Source: an uncultured Clostridia bacterium (GTDB taxonomy: Bacteria; Bacillota; Clostridia; Lachnospirales; CAG-274). Taken from it: a DNA stretch of 25,176 bases. The notes under the pieces are model-generated. The model saw nothing but the letters and a program-made list of their open reading frames with translations. It did no database searches and was not told where the DNA came from. Positions 7,779 to 15,537 of this stretch are shown here, piece by piece (the stretch's first letter is position 1; the number at the start of each line of letters is the position of its first letter). The position numbers were made by a program, and so were the translations under genes. Where the stretch lies: the NCBI GenBank assembly GCA_947589405.1, contig CANQBT010000013.1, positions 1 through 25,176 of the forward strand, in the 5' to 3' direction.

Positions 7779-8324
7779 TCATTTCTGTTTTAATTTCATG
7801 CTTTCCGACATCATACATACGCCGAAAGCTCCTGCTTCTATGCAGCTTTGCATATTTTTTTCATTTATGCCGCCTAAGGCGTATACTGCTATATCCACAG
7901 CTTTGCATATTTCCTCAAGCATTTTAAGTCCTTTAGGTTCAAGTCCTTTTTTGCAGTCGGTTTCAAATATGTGGCTGTAGGTAATATAGTCGGCGCCATA
8001 TTTCTGACATGTAAGCGCTTCGTCAATGCTGTGAGTCGATACACCTTTTATTTCAAAGTCCTTTATTTTATCTAGGTTGTTCATAAAAGCAGAGAAGGGC
8101 AGATGTATTTTTTTATAATTCAGTTCATAGGCTGTGTCAATAAAGCTGTGAAGTATTATTTTATCGCTTATTTCTATTGCCTTTTTTGCCAAAGCGGTAT
8201 ATTCCTTTGGAGCCAGATCCTTTTCTCTGAGTATTATATATTTATGATCCGAATGGTGAAGTATTTCTATCTGCCTAATAAGATCATCTGTCAGCCTTCT
8301 GTTTGTAACAGCTATCTTATACAT
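7779..8324 (-). CDS. tenI: Thiazole tautomerase TenI
   Basis: A TIM-barrel protein of the ThiE/TenI superfamily. Three blocks match the Bacillus subtilis thiazole tautomerase TenI as I recall it: IHLPFSAF (where ThiE has a GVHLGQ-type loop), the STHS segment carrying the active-site His, and HIFETDCKKGLE near residue 120. ALGGIN and the final GAFGVCMMS phosphate-loop strands complete the fold. ThiE's Mg-binding aspartates in the ND and GQxD loops are missing, so thiamin-phosphate synthase activity is unlikely. TenI converts the ThiG product to the aromatic thiazole carboxylate tautomer. ATG 8324 (181 aa) overlaps the thiH stop by 8 bases (ATGTATAA); a longer frame from GTG 8336 is possible. 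It is the last gene of the thi operon. Confidence 0.87.
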   Translation of the reverse strand: MYKIAVTNRRLTDDLIRQIEILHHSDHKYIILREKDLAPKEYTALAKKAIEISDKIILHSFIDTAYELNYKKIHLPFSAFMNNLDKIKDFEIKGVSTHSIDEALTCQKYGADYITYSHIFETDCKKGLEPKGLKMLEEICKAVDIAVYALGGINEKNMQSCIEAGAFGVCMMSESMKLKQK

Positions 8325-9477
8325 ATATGTACTCACTCATTACAGGCTGTAAGCCCTGTTCCTTTATGGCGTTATATACTTCTTCTACATTTCTGCCATC
8401 GGATATTTCAAACTGTTCATCGCCCTTGTGAGAACCGTCCTCTGTGTGACCGCCTATGCCTACATCTACACCTGCCGATATTTTGGTAGCGGCTATCTTT
8501 ATTATATTATCTCTGAAACGCTGGCATTCTCTTGTGGAAATGGTAATGCTTGCAAAAGGCATAAATATCCTGTAGGCGCATATTACCTGCAAAAGCTGCG
8601 GTTCGTGTACGTCTTTGGGATTTATTTTGTCATTGTTTATAATAGGTCTTAATCTCGGACATGAAAATGCAATATCCGCATGGGGATATTTCTTCTGTAT
8701 AAGATATGCATGCATACCTGTGGCAAAGGCATCTCTTCTGAAATCGTCAAGCCCAAGTAATGCCGCAAAGCCTACGCCTCTCATACCGCCCTTTATGGCT
8801 CTTTCCTGAGCATTAAGACGATAGGGGAATATTCTCTTATGTCCCTCCAGATGCAGAGTTTCATATTTATCCGAATTATATGTTTCCTGGAATACGGTCA
8901 CATAGTCTGCGCCGCACTCATGGAGATACTTATATTCATCGGTATTCATAGGATATACCTCAAGACCTACTACCTTGAAATATTTACTTGCAAGTCTGCA
9001 TGCCATACCTATATATTCCACATCGGACATTTTTCTGCTCTCGCCTGTAAGTATAAGCACCTCTTCAAGTCCCGTATCGGCAATAGCCTTCATTTCCTGC
9101 TCTATTTCTTCCTCGTTGAGCTTTGCCCTGTTTATTTTGTTATGACAGTTAAAGCCGCAGTATATACAGTAGTTTTCACAGTAGTTGGCAATATAGAGAG
9201 GGGTGAACATATTTATGCTGTTGCCGAAGTGCTTTCTTGTTTCAGCCATAGCCCTCTTAGCCATTTCTTCAAGAAAATCCCCTGCTGCCGGTGACAGAAG
9301 GGCGCCGAAGTCATAGGGCGTAAGAGAGTCCTTATTCAAAGCTTCCCTAACGTCTGCCGCCGTGTATTTATCGGGATCGTATTCCTTCCTTGCATTTATT
9401 ACCTTGTCCTGTATTTCTGAGCCTATGTTTTCCATATCGGGAAGATATGTCATGTGGTCAATTCTTTTCTGTTCCAT
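8317..9477 (-). CDS. thiH: Radical-SAM tyrosine lyase ThiH (2-iminoacetate synthase)
   Basis: Cleaves tyrosine with S-adenosylmethionine to give 2-iminoacetate (dehydroglycine) and p-cresol, supplying the C-N unit of thiamin thiazole. It is oxygen-sensitive and is the anaerobes' alternative to the glycine oxidase ThiO. The 386-residue protein has the CX3CX2C cluster motif at C100, C104, C107 (ANYCENYCIYCGF), preceded by the family block MFTPLYIANYC. LTGESRKMSDVEYI and LEVYPMNTDEYKYL follow, and the C-terminus carries VDVGIGGHTEDGSHKGDEQFEISDGR. AGAGGTG precedes ATG 9475-9477, 10 bases after the thiG stop. ThiG and ThiH normally act as a complex, which fits their adjacency here. Confidence 0.97.
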   Translation of the reverse strand: MEQKRIDHMTYLPDMENIGSEIQDKVINARKEYDPDKYTAADVREALNKDSLTPYDFGALLSPAAGDFLEEMAKRAMAETRKHFGNSINMFTPLYIANYCENYCIYCGFNCHNKINRAKLNEEEIEQEMKAIADTGLEEVLILTGESRKMSDVEYIGMACRLASKYFKVVGLEVYPMNTDEYKYLHECGADYVTVFQETYNSDKYETLHLEGHKRIFPYRLNAQERAIKGGMRGVGFAALLGLDDFRRDAFATGMHAYLIQKKYPHADIAFSCPRLRPIINNDKINPKDVHEPQLLQVICAYRIFMPFASITISTRECQRFRDNIIKIAATKISAGVDVGIGGHTEDGSHKGDEQFEISDGRNVEEVYNAIKEQGLQPVMSEYIYV

Positions 9478-9487
9478 AGTACACCTC

Positions 9488-10249
9488 TTAATCCTGTAAA
9501 AATCCCGTTAATGGAGATGATGCGCTTGCCTTTTCTATTACTCTGCCCATACCTGAAAGATATGCGGTCCTGCCTGCTTCGATAGCCTTTTTGAATGCCT
9601 CCGCCATAGCCGGTATGTCTCCTGCTGTGGCTATTGCGGTATTTGCCATAACGGCAGCTGCACCCATTTCCATAGCCTCGCATGCCTGAGAGGGCTTGCC
9701 TATGCCTGCGTCAACTATTATAGGCAGATCTATTTCCTCTATAAGTATTTTTATAAAGTCCTTTGTGCATATGCCCTTATTGGAGCCTATAGGTGCGCCT
9801 AAAGGCATTATTGTTGCCGCTCCTGCATTTACAAGGTCCCTTGCCGCATTTAAGTCGGGATACATATATGGCATTACGATAAATCCCTCTTTTGCAAGTA
9901 TCTCTGTTGCCTTTATAGTTTCATAGTTGTCGGGCAGAAGATATTTGGAATCGTGTATTACCTCTATTTTTACAAAATCTCCGCAGCCTACCTCTCTTGA
10001 AAGTCTTGCTATCCTTACTGCCTCTTCGGCATTCCTTGCGCCTGAGGTGTTGGGCAGAAGGGTAACTCCTTTCGGTATGTAGTCAAGTATGTTTTCCGTG
10101 TCTGAATTTGCACGTCTGAGAGCAAGTGTTATTATCTCTGCACCTGCGTTTTCTACTGCCGCTTTTATAAGCTCAAGCGAATACTTACCTGAACCAAGTA
10201 TAAATCTTGAATTAAATTCGTGTCCTGCTATTACTAATTTGTCGTTCAT
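9488..10249 (-). CDS. thiG: Thiazole synthase ThiG
   Basis: Forms the thiazole ring from deoxyxylulose 5-phosphate, 2-iminoacetate and the ThiS thiocarboxylate. The 253-residue TIM barrel has FILGSGKYS near the N-terminus, the Schiff-base lysine in DFVKIEVIHD near residue 95, LLPDNYETIKATEIL, and the phosphate loops MPLGAPIGSNKG and PIIVDAGIGKPSQACEAMEMGAAAVMANTAIA. ATG 10247-10249 is preferred because AGGAG (10257-10261) lies 7 bases upstream; a longer frame from GTG 10267 would overlap thiF. Only one base separates it from the thiF stop, so translation is probably coupled. Confidence 0.97.
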   Translation of the reverse strand: MNDKLVIAGHEFNSRFILGSGKYSLELIKAAVENAGAEIITLALRRANSDTENILDYIPKGVTLLPNTSGARNAEEAVRIARLSREVGCGDFVKIEVIHDSKYLLPDNYETIKATEILAKEGFIVMPYMYPDLNAARDLVNAGAATIMPLGAPIGSNKGICTKDFIKILIEEIDLPIIVDAGIGKPSQACEAMEMGAAAVMANTAIATAGDIPAMAEAFKKAIEAGRTAYLSGMGRVIEKASASSPLTGFLQD

Positions 10250-10250
10250 T

Positions 10251-10880
10251 TTATATCTCCTTTTCACCTAATAATAATCTGAGCACCGTATTAGCCTGAT
10301 GCATAGCGCATATGCCCACTCTGGGAGCCATAAGTCCGAGTCCCTTTTCTATGCCCGACACCATATCTCCACATATATAGAAACGGTCGCTTATTTTACG
10401 GCTGAGTATCGTATTGCCTGTGCCGTAGCCTGCCATTCCGCTTGCCGATACCACCGTAATATCTCTATTGCCTGTAAGCAGCGTATTTATAAGCATTGCC
10501 TTGTTTTCGGCTTTGTCAAAGCATTCGCACACAATAGGGTAATCCTTGAAAAGCTCTATGGCATTTTTTTCAGTCACCTTTATTTTTCTGCGCTTTATTT
10601 TAATTATGGGATTGACCGCTCTTATTTTTTCATAGAGAGCTGCTGTCTTTGCCTTACCTATGTCGGATATGGAATATTGCTGCCTGTTAAGATTAGTAAT
10701 ATCTACCGTGTCGAAATCCACAAGAAACAGCTTGCCCACTCCCGCTCTTGCAAGAGCAAGGGCAACATTGGAGCCAAGACCGCCAAGACCTGCTATGGCG
10801 ACCTCAGAATTTATGAGCCTTTCGTATACGTCCTTGCCGTGACGTTCTGTAAGTGCGTTTATATAGTCGCTGTTTTTCAT
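10251..10880 (-). CDS. thiF: ThiS adenylyltransferase ThiF (family 2)
   Basis: E1-like enzyme that adenylates the C-terminal glycine of ThiS so that sulfur can be loaded. The 209-residue protein carries the Rossmann nucleotide motif GLGGLGSN near 30-37, the DFDTVDITNLNRQQY segment typical of ThiF/MoeB/E1 proteins, and the crossover-loop region ending in MAPRVGICAMHQANTVLRLLLG. It is shorter than E. coli ThiF and lacks a second CxxC zinc pair; this matches the shorter ThiF form of Clostridia. Start ATG 10878-10880 follows the thiS TGA by one base. Its ribosome site GGTGG is formed by the codons for the Gly-Gly tail of ThiS. A start at GTG 10889 inside thiS is also possible. Confidence 0.93.
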   Translation of the reverse strand: MKNSDYINALTERHGKDVYERLINSEVAIAGLGGLGSNVALALARAGVGKLFLVDFDTVDITNLNRQQYSISDIGKAKTAALYEKIRAVNPIIKIKRRKIKVTEKNAIELFKDYPIVCECFDKAENKAMLINTLLTGNRDITVVSASGMAGYGTGNTILSRKISDRFYICGDMVSGIEKGLGLMAPRVGICAMHQANTVLRLLLGEKEI

Positions 10881-10881
10881 A

Positions 10882-11079
10882 TCAGCCACCGCCTACAAAA
10901 TTCACTATCTCAATAATATCCTCGTCGTTTATAATATAGCTGTCGTACTCCGTCTTGGATAGTATAGAGCCGTTTACCTCAATGGCAATATAGGTCTTTT
11001 TATAGCCGTTTTCATCTAGGTAGCTGCCTATGGTTTTTCCCTTTGCCGTTGAGTTTTCCTTTCCGTTTATTTTTGCCAT
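10882..11079 (-). CDS. thiS: Sulfur carrier protein ThiS
   Basis: Ubiquitin-like sulfur carrier of thiazole synthesis. The 65-residue protein has a beta-grasp pattern: MAKINGKENSTAKGKTI opens it, YIAIEVNGSILSKTEYDSY sits in the middle, and the acidic hairpin INDEDIIEIVNFVGGG ends in the essential Gly-Gly that is adenylated and then thiocarboxylated. ATG 11077-11079 has AGGAGA 6 bases upstream; upstream codons in the same frame lie inside the riboswitch terminator and are not real. It is the first gene of thiS-thiF-thiG-thiH-tenI and is controlled by the leader at 11095-11193. Confidence 0.97.
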   Translation of the reverse strand: MAKINGKENSTAKGKTIGSYLDENGYKKTYIAIEVNGSILSKTEYDSYIINDEDIIEIVNFVGGG

Positions 11080-11094
11080 ATTTTCTCCTTTCAC

Positions 11095-11193
11095 AAAAAA
11101 ATCACACAAAGTGCTGCACCATAAATTCAGCTTCTCAGGAAGCCTACGCCCTTTCAAGGTGGTGTACCCCTTTGTGTGATCTTCAGATCCTCA
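11095..11193 (-). promoter_or_regulatory. HMP-PP riboswitch (thiS motif, terminator-embedded aptamer)
   Basis: In the thi leader RNA a perfect 11-bp stem (11170-11180 with 11101-11111) is followed at once by a U run (11095-11100), so it is an intrinsic terminator. Unlike an ordinary terminator its loop is 58 bases and is itself structured: a CACCA/TGGTG helix (11160-11164 with 11117-11121) and a hairpin GCTTC-CTGA-GAAGC (11130-11143). This is the architecture described for the thiS-motif riboswitch, which senses the thiamin precursor HMP-PP with an aptamer embedded in the terminator (Atilho et al. 2019, from memory). A short GATC-TGAA-GATC hairpin just upstream can compete for the 5' arm. From pathway logic HMP-PP should turn expression on, but that direction is inference. 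Confidence 0.88.
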
Positions 11194-11213
11194 CTATTTT
11201 ATTTTTCCAGATA

Positions 11214-11242
11214 ATTTTAACATAATATGATAATGCTGTCAA
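11214..11242 (-). promoter_or_regulatory. Promoter of the thi operon
   Basis: Minus-strand consensus TTGACA (11237-11242), 17-base spacer and TAAAAT (11214-11219). The predicted start near 11207 gives a leader of about 128 bases containing the riboswitch. The -35 overlaps the stop codon of the upstream feoB gene. Confidence 0.85.
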
Positions 11243-13038
11243 CTGAAAATAAGACCTATGTTGTATACGGCGGCAGACATGAGCCAGGCTATGCCTGTCT
11301 GATAAAGTGCTGAAAATAAAGCCCACTTAAGGCTTTTCATTTCCTTATATGCTGTGGTAAAGGCAGCTATGCATGGCATATACAGAAGTATGAATACAAG
11401 ATATGAAAAGGCGGAAAGCTCTGTAAAATGCTGTGATAGGGGCGTATTGCCATAGAGTATGCCCAGCGTGGAGATCACCGCTTCCTTTGCGCCAAGACCT
11501 GTTATAAGAGCGGCAGGCGCTCTCCAGTCATCGCCAAAGCCGCAGGGAATAAACAAAGGCGAAATGATTTTACCCATATGCGCAAATATGCTCTTTGAAT
11601 TATCTGTTACAATATGAAGGCTTGTGTCAAAGCTTTGCAAAAACCATATTATAACAGAAGCGATAAGCAGAGTTGTAAAGACCTTTGCAATAAAATTTTC
11701 GGCTTTTTCACACATGTTTACAGCGGCGTTTTTTAAAGAGGGTATCCTGTAAGGCGGAAGCTCTGTTATAAAGCCTTCGTTTTCTCCTTTGAATACCGTG
11801 CCGTCAAGTAATATACCGCTTAATAGGGCTACGGCTATGCCTATAACATACAATGCTGCGGTCAGCCATAGACCTTTGTCTTTAAATATTGCGCTTCCAA
11901 AGGCGGAAAATACCGCCATTCTTGCGCCGCATGCCATAAAAGGTATGAGTAATATTGTAAGTCGTCTTTCCCTTTCGTTTTTAAGAGTACGGCTTGCCAT
12001 AATTGCGGGAACTGAACAGCCAAAGCCCATAAGCATGGGTATAAAGCTTTTTCCCGACAGACCGAAGCAGCGCAGGAGCCTGTCGGTCATAAATGATACC
12101 CTTGCCATATAGCCTGTATCCTCAAGTATGGAGAGAAATAAAAATAAAAGCACTATCTGAGGAAGAAATACTATTACCATGCCTATACCTTTAATAATGC
12201 CCTCTGTCACAAGAGATACCAGAAATTTATTTGTATTTATTTCTGCAAGGATATTATTTACAAGACCTGCGATATTGCGGTTCACAAGTATGTCCATGCC
12301 GTTGCTGAGTCCCTTTCCTATTTTACCGAATGTAATTGAAAAAATAAAATACATCAGGGCAAAGAATATCGGAAAGGCCAGTACACGATCTGTTACGACA
12401 AGGTCTATTCTGTCGCTTATAGTTGATTTAAGCTTCTTTTTATGTACACATTGAGAAACAACGCTTTCGATATATCTGTATCTTCTGTCGGCTGCTTTTT
12501 CATATAGCCTTTCGTCATCTTCAAGCTGCAATTTATATTTGCCCGATCCGCTGGCAGCTGCTTTTGTCGCTCTTTCAATAAGCTCTTTGATACCTTTCTT
12601 TTTAAGAGCGGATATTGGCACTATGGGTATATTCATAAGCTTTTCCATGTATTCAAAATCTATTTCATATCCCTTTCTTTTTGCTTCATCGATCATGTTG
12701 ACAGCCATAATAACAGGCACTCCCGTTTCCGTGAGCTGTGTTGTAAGATACATATTCCTTTCTAAATTAGTTGCATCTACAATGTTTATAATACAGTCGG
12801 GTCTGTCATTGAGTATATATTCACAGGCAATGACCTCCTCCTGAGAATAGGGATAAAGGGAATATATTCCGGGAAGGTCGGCTATAACGGCAGGCTCTTT
12901 GCCTACAAGGCATATCCCTTCCTTTATATCGACTGTTACTCCGGGACGGTTGCCCGTATGCTCACGGCTGTTTGTAAGTACGTTGAACAAAGTTGTTTTT
13001 CCGCAGTTGGGATTTCCTGCAAGAGCAAGCTTAAGCAT
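11239..13038 (-). CDS. feoB: Ferrous iron transport protein FeoB
   Basis: Inner-membrane Fe(II) importer with an N-terminal GTPase domain. G motifs are clear: G1 GNPNCGKT at 8-15, G3 DLPG at 54-57, G4 NMID at 114-117, and an SA-type G5 near 141. A helical GDI region follows to about 215, then a membrane domain with two Gate-like halves, including the FeoB segment MARVSFMTDRLLRCFGLSGKS and GCSVPAIMASRTL. At 599 residues it is at the short end for FeoB and has no C-terminal cysteine-rich extension. No FeoA gene is adjacent, although FeoA and FeoB are usually paired. GGAGGG precedes ATG 13036-13038. The upstream gap (13039-13150) has a possible minus-strand TATAAT at 13091-13096 but no convincing -35 and no Fur box I can recognise. 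Confidence 0.95.
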   Translation of the reverse strand: MLKLALAGNPNCGKTTLFNVLTNSREHTGNRPGVTVDIKEGICLVGKEPAVIADLPGIYSLYPYSQEEVIACEYILNDRPDCIINIVDATNLERNMYLTTQLTETGVPVIMAVNMIDEAKRKGYEIDFEYMEKLMNIPIVPISALKKKGIKELIERATKAAASGSGKYKLQLEDDERLYEKAADRRYRYIESVVSQCVHKKKLKSTISDRIDLVVTDRVLAFPIFFALMYFIFSITFGKIGKGLSNGMDILVNRNIAGLVNNILAEINTNKFLVSLVTEGIIKGIGMVIVFLPQIVLLFLFLSILEDTGYMARVSFMTDRLLRCFGLSGKSFIPMLMGFGCSVPAIMASRTLKNERERRLTILLIPFMACGARMAVFSAFGSAIFKDKGLWLTAALYVIGIAVALLSGILLDGTVFKGENEGFITELPPYRIPSLKNAAVNMCEKAENFIAKVFTTLLIASVIIWFLQSFDTSLHIVTDNSKSIFAHMGKIISPLFIPCGFGDDWRAPAALITGLGAKEAVISTLGILYGNTPLSQHFTELSAFSYLVFILLYMPCIAAFTTAYKEMKSLKWALFSALYQTGIAWLMSAAVYNIGLIFS

Positions 13039-13102
13039 ATATTACCCTCCTTTTTTTTGTATGTAAAATCCGTAAGAATATATGACAAATATTATAAAAT
13101 GC

Positions 13103-13131
13103 TTGTCTTTATGCTTTTATTATTGTATACT
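13103..13131 (+). promoter_or_regulatory. Promoter of the ydcF-like/methyltransferase/hslO operon
   Basis: TTGTCT (13103-13108), 17-base spacer and TATACT (13126-13131), about 20 bases before the ydcF-like start codon. The gap is shared with the divergent feoB gene. Confidence 0.7.
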
Positions 13132-13150
13132 GCTATAAAGGTGAGTTAAT

Positions 13151-13870
13151 ATGAAAAAAACAATTACGGCAGCAGGCATTCTTATTATAATATATATGCT
13201 CTTGTCCTGTTTAATTACTAATTTTGCATTGGGAAAGCTGCTTGGTATTATTTTGGGTTCGGCAATGGCGTTATGGTTTCATGTGCCCGATAACGCTGTT
13301 GTAAAGGTATCCAAGATCTTTTTTATAATTATAGCGATATTTTTTATCATAATAATAGTTATGATTTCCGTACTGCCTCATACAAACAGAGCCGACTATA
13401 CTGAGGAAGCGGTCATAGTGCTTGGCTGCGGTGTAAAGGGTACAAAGCCGGGAGGTTCTCTCATAAAGCGTCTGGATAAGACAATAGAGTATTACAATAA
13501 CAACAATAAGGCTGTGATCGTAGTGAGCGGAGGAAAAGGACCTCAGGAGGATATATCTGAGGCACAGGCAATGTATGATTATCTGATCGAAAGAGGGCTT
13601 CCTTCCCAAAGTATGATCATGGAAAGTAAGGCGACCTCAACAAATGACAATTTCAGATATTCAAAGGAAATACTTGATAAAAGACTGGGAGAGGACTACA
13701 GAGCGGTATATATCACAAACGGCTTTCATTCATACAGAGCCGGCGAGCTTGCCAAGCTGAACGGACTAAATGTGCGCTCATATAATGCCAAAACACCGCT
13801 TTCGGCGATACTTCCCAGCTATTTAAGGGAAGTGCTTGCAGTATTGAAGCTTTGGATATTTAAAAAATAG
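13151..13870 (+). CDS. YdcF/SanA/ElyC-family (DUF218) membrane protein
   Basis: The 239-residue protein has an N-terminal membrane part with about three segments (residues 7-27, 30-48 and 54-77), then a soluble DUF218 domain. Domain hallmarks are EEAVIVLGCGV (first strand), SLIKRLDKTIEYY, IVVSGGKGPQEDISEAQAMYDYL and ESKATSTNDNFRYS, followed by YITNGFHSYRA with the conserved His. The family includes SanA, ElyC and YdcF, which have been linked to envelope integrity, but the reaction is unknown. AAAGGTG lies before ATG 13151. It heads a three-gene operon; the next gene starts 10 bases after its stop. Confidence 0.9.
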   Translation: MKKTITAAGILIIIYMLLSCLITNFALGKLLGIILGSAMALWFHVPDNAVVKVSKIFFIIIAIFFIIIIVMISVLPHTNRADYTEEAVIVLGCGVKGTKPGGSLIKRLDKTIEYYNNNNKAVIVVSGGKGPQEDISEAQAMYDYLIERGLPSQSMIMESKATSTNDNFRYSKEILDKRLGEDYRAVYITNGFHSYRAGELAKLNGLNVRSYNAKTPLSAILPSYLREVLAVLKLWIFKK

Positions 13871-13880
13871 GAGAATGGTT

Positions 13881-14639
13881 ATGTCAGCATATGAAGGCTT
13901 CGCAGAGGTATATGACGTATTTATGGAGGATACGCCTTATGACCAATGGACGGAGTATTTAATGGAAATTTTCAAAAAGCATGGTTTAAAAAGAAATACC
14001 GGCATCATAGCCGAGCTGGGCTGCGGTACGGGAAATATGACTCAGCGTCTTGCACGCAAGGGCTTTGACATGATCGGGATAGATATGTCTGAAAGCATGC
14101 TTGCAAAGGCGGGAGAAAAGACGGACCCTTCTCTTAATGTGCTCTATCTCAATCAGGATATGAGAGAATTTGAACTGTACGGTACGGCAGACGCAATAGT
14201 TTCACTATGCGACAGCATAAATTATATTACAGAGGAAAAGGATCTTCTCAAGGTTTTCAGTCTTGTTAATAATTATCTGGAGCCAAAGGGCCTTTTTGTA
14301 TTTGATTTAAACACTATATATAAATTCAGAGAGGTACTTGGCAGCAACAGCTTTTGCGAAACGGCAGAGGATTCTGCCTATACTTGGGAAAATTATTATG
14401 ATGAAGAAGAGATGATAAACGAGTTTTATACAAACTTTTTTATAAAGGACGAGGAAACAGGTCTATATACCCGATATGAAGAATTTCATTATGAAAGGGG
14501 ATATGAAGTCCATAAAATAAAGGAGCTTCTGGAAAAGGCAGGACTTGAACTTGAAGCGGTATACGATGAGCTGACATTTAATGAACCTGTAAAGGAAAGT
14601 CAGAGAATATTTTTTGTAGCGAGAGAAAAGGAGAAATAA
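13881..14639 (+). CDS. Class I SAM-dependent methyltransferase
   Basis: The 252-residue protein has a Rossmann-type methyltransferase domain. Motif I is IAELGCGTGNMTQRLA at about 40-55, followed by the acidic loop MIGIDMSESMLAKA that binds the SAM ribose. Later motifs are LNQDMREFEL and SLCDSINYI, then YLEPKGLFVFDLNT. It resembles the YqeM group of Firmicutes methyltransferases, whose substrate I cannot name. The C-terminal part (YYDEEEMINEFYTNFFI...) is acidic and may form the substrate lid. ATG 13881 is preferred because AGGAGA overlapping the ydcF-like stop lies 6 bases upstream; ATG 13875 would be too close. Two bases separate it from hslO. Confidence 0.9.
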   Translation: MSAYEGFAEVYDVFMEDTPYDQWTEYLMEIFKKHGLKRNTGIIAELGCGTGNMTQRLARKGFDMIGIDMSESMLAKAGEKTDPSLNVLYLNQDMREFELYGTADAIVSLCDSINYITEEKDLLKVFSLVNNYLEPKGLFVFDLNTIYKFREVLGSNSFCETAEDSAYTWENYYDEEEMINEFYTNFFIKDEETGLYTRYEEFHYERGYEVHKIKELLEKAGLELEAVYDELTFNEPVKESQRIFFVAREKEK

Positions 14640-14641
14640 AA

Positions 14642-15514
14642 ATGAGCGATCATATTCTGAGGGCAACAGCAGGTGAAAACACCGTAAGACTTTTTATAGC
14701 CAATACAAGAGATACAGTAGAACAAGCCTATGAATATCACAATACATCGCCTGTTATGTCTGCCGCTTTGGGAAGAAGCCTTACTGCTGCCGCCATAATG
14801 GGCTCTATGCTCAAATCGGATAAGGACGTAGTTACCATACAGATAAAAGGCGACGGTCCCGGAGGGGGTCTTACGGTAACATCCAATTCACGTTCAGAGG
14901 TAAAGGGCTATGTAAATAATCCCAATGTGGATATTCCTCTTAAACCAAACGGCAAGCTTGATGTACAGGGAGCTTTGGGCTATGGTACTCTTACCGTTAT
15001 AAAGGATCTGGGAATGAAGGAGCCATATGTAGGAAGGATACCTCTTGTGTCGGGAGAGATCGCAGAGGATATGACATACTATTTTGCCAAATCCGAACAG
15101 ACGCCTTCAGCAGTAGCCTTAGGCGTGCTTGTGGATCGTGACTACAGCATAAAGCAGGCAGGGGGCTTTGTAATACAGATGATGCCGGGTGCGCCTGAGG
15201 AGATAATAACCGATCTTGAGGAAAGGCTCATGACTATAGAGCCTGTGACATCTATGCTTGAAAAGGGTATGTCATCAGAGGATATTTTAAATATTCTTGT
15301 AGGAGACCGAGAGCCCCATGTGCTTGACAGGATACCCGTAAACTATGTTTGCAACTGCTCAAAGGAAAGAGTGGAAAAGGCGCTTATGGCTGTAGGCAAA
15401 AAAGAAATAGCCAAAATAATCGAGGAAGACGGAAAAGCAACTCTTCATTGCCATTTTTGCAGCAAGGATTACGATTTCAGCAGAGAAGAGCTTGAGAAGC
15501 TGCTTACGATGTAA
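14642..15514 (+). CDS. hslO: Redox-regulated chaperone Hsp33
   Basis: Cytoplasmic holdase chaperone activated by oxidation: four C-terminal cysteines bind zinc when reduced and form disulfides under hypochlorite or peroxide plus heat. The 290-residue protein has the N-terminal core with ALGRSLTAAAIMGSMLK and IKGDGPGGGLTVTSNS, the middle MMPGAPEEIITDLEERL helix region, and the zinc switch CxC at C237/C239 and CxxC at C270/C273. All switch cysteines are present, so the redox function should be intact. AAGGAG sits at the end of the upstream methyltransferase gene, so translation may be coupled. It is the last gene of the operon; a hairpin terminator follows at 15538-15584. Confidence 0.98.
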   Translation: MSDHILRATAGENTVRLFIANTRDTVEQAYEYHNTSPVMSAALGRSLTAAAIMGSMLKSDKDVVTIQIKGDGPGGGLTVTSNSRSEVKGYVNNPNVDIPLKPNGKLDVQGALGYGTLTVIKDLGMKEPYVGRIPLVSGEIAEDMTYYFAKSEQTPSAVALGVLVDRDYSIKQAGGFVIQMMPGAPEEIITDLEERLMTIEPVTSMLEKGMSSEDILNILVGDREPHVLDRIPVNYVCNCSKERVEKALMAVGKKEIAKIIEEDGKATLHCHFCSKDYDFSREELEKLLTM

Positions 15515-15537
15515 AGAGTAAAAGCACAAATCAAACA

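Noticed and set aside
8103..9294. Plus-strand open frames opposite tenI and thiH
   Set aside because: Antisense shadows of firmly identified genes with no promoter or ribosome site.
11095..11193. TPP riboswitch upstream of thiS
   Set aside because: Fragments such as CTGAGA and GCGTAGG recall TPP consensus blocks but occur in the wrong order, and the region is too short. The terminator-embedded layout fits the HMP-PP class.
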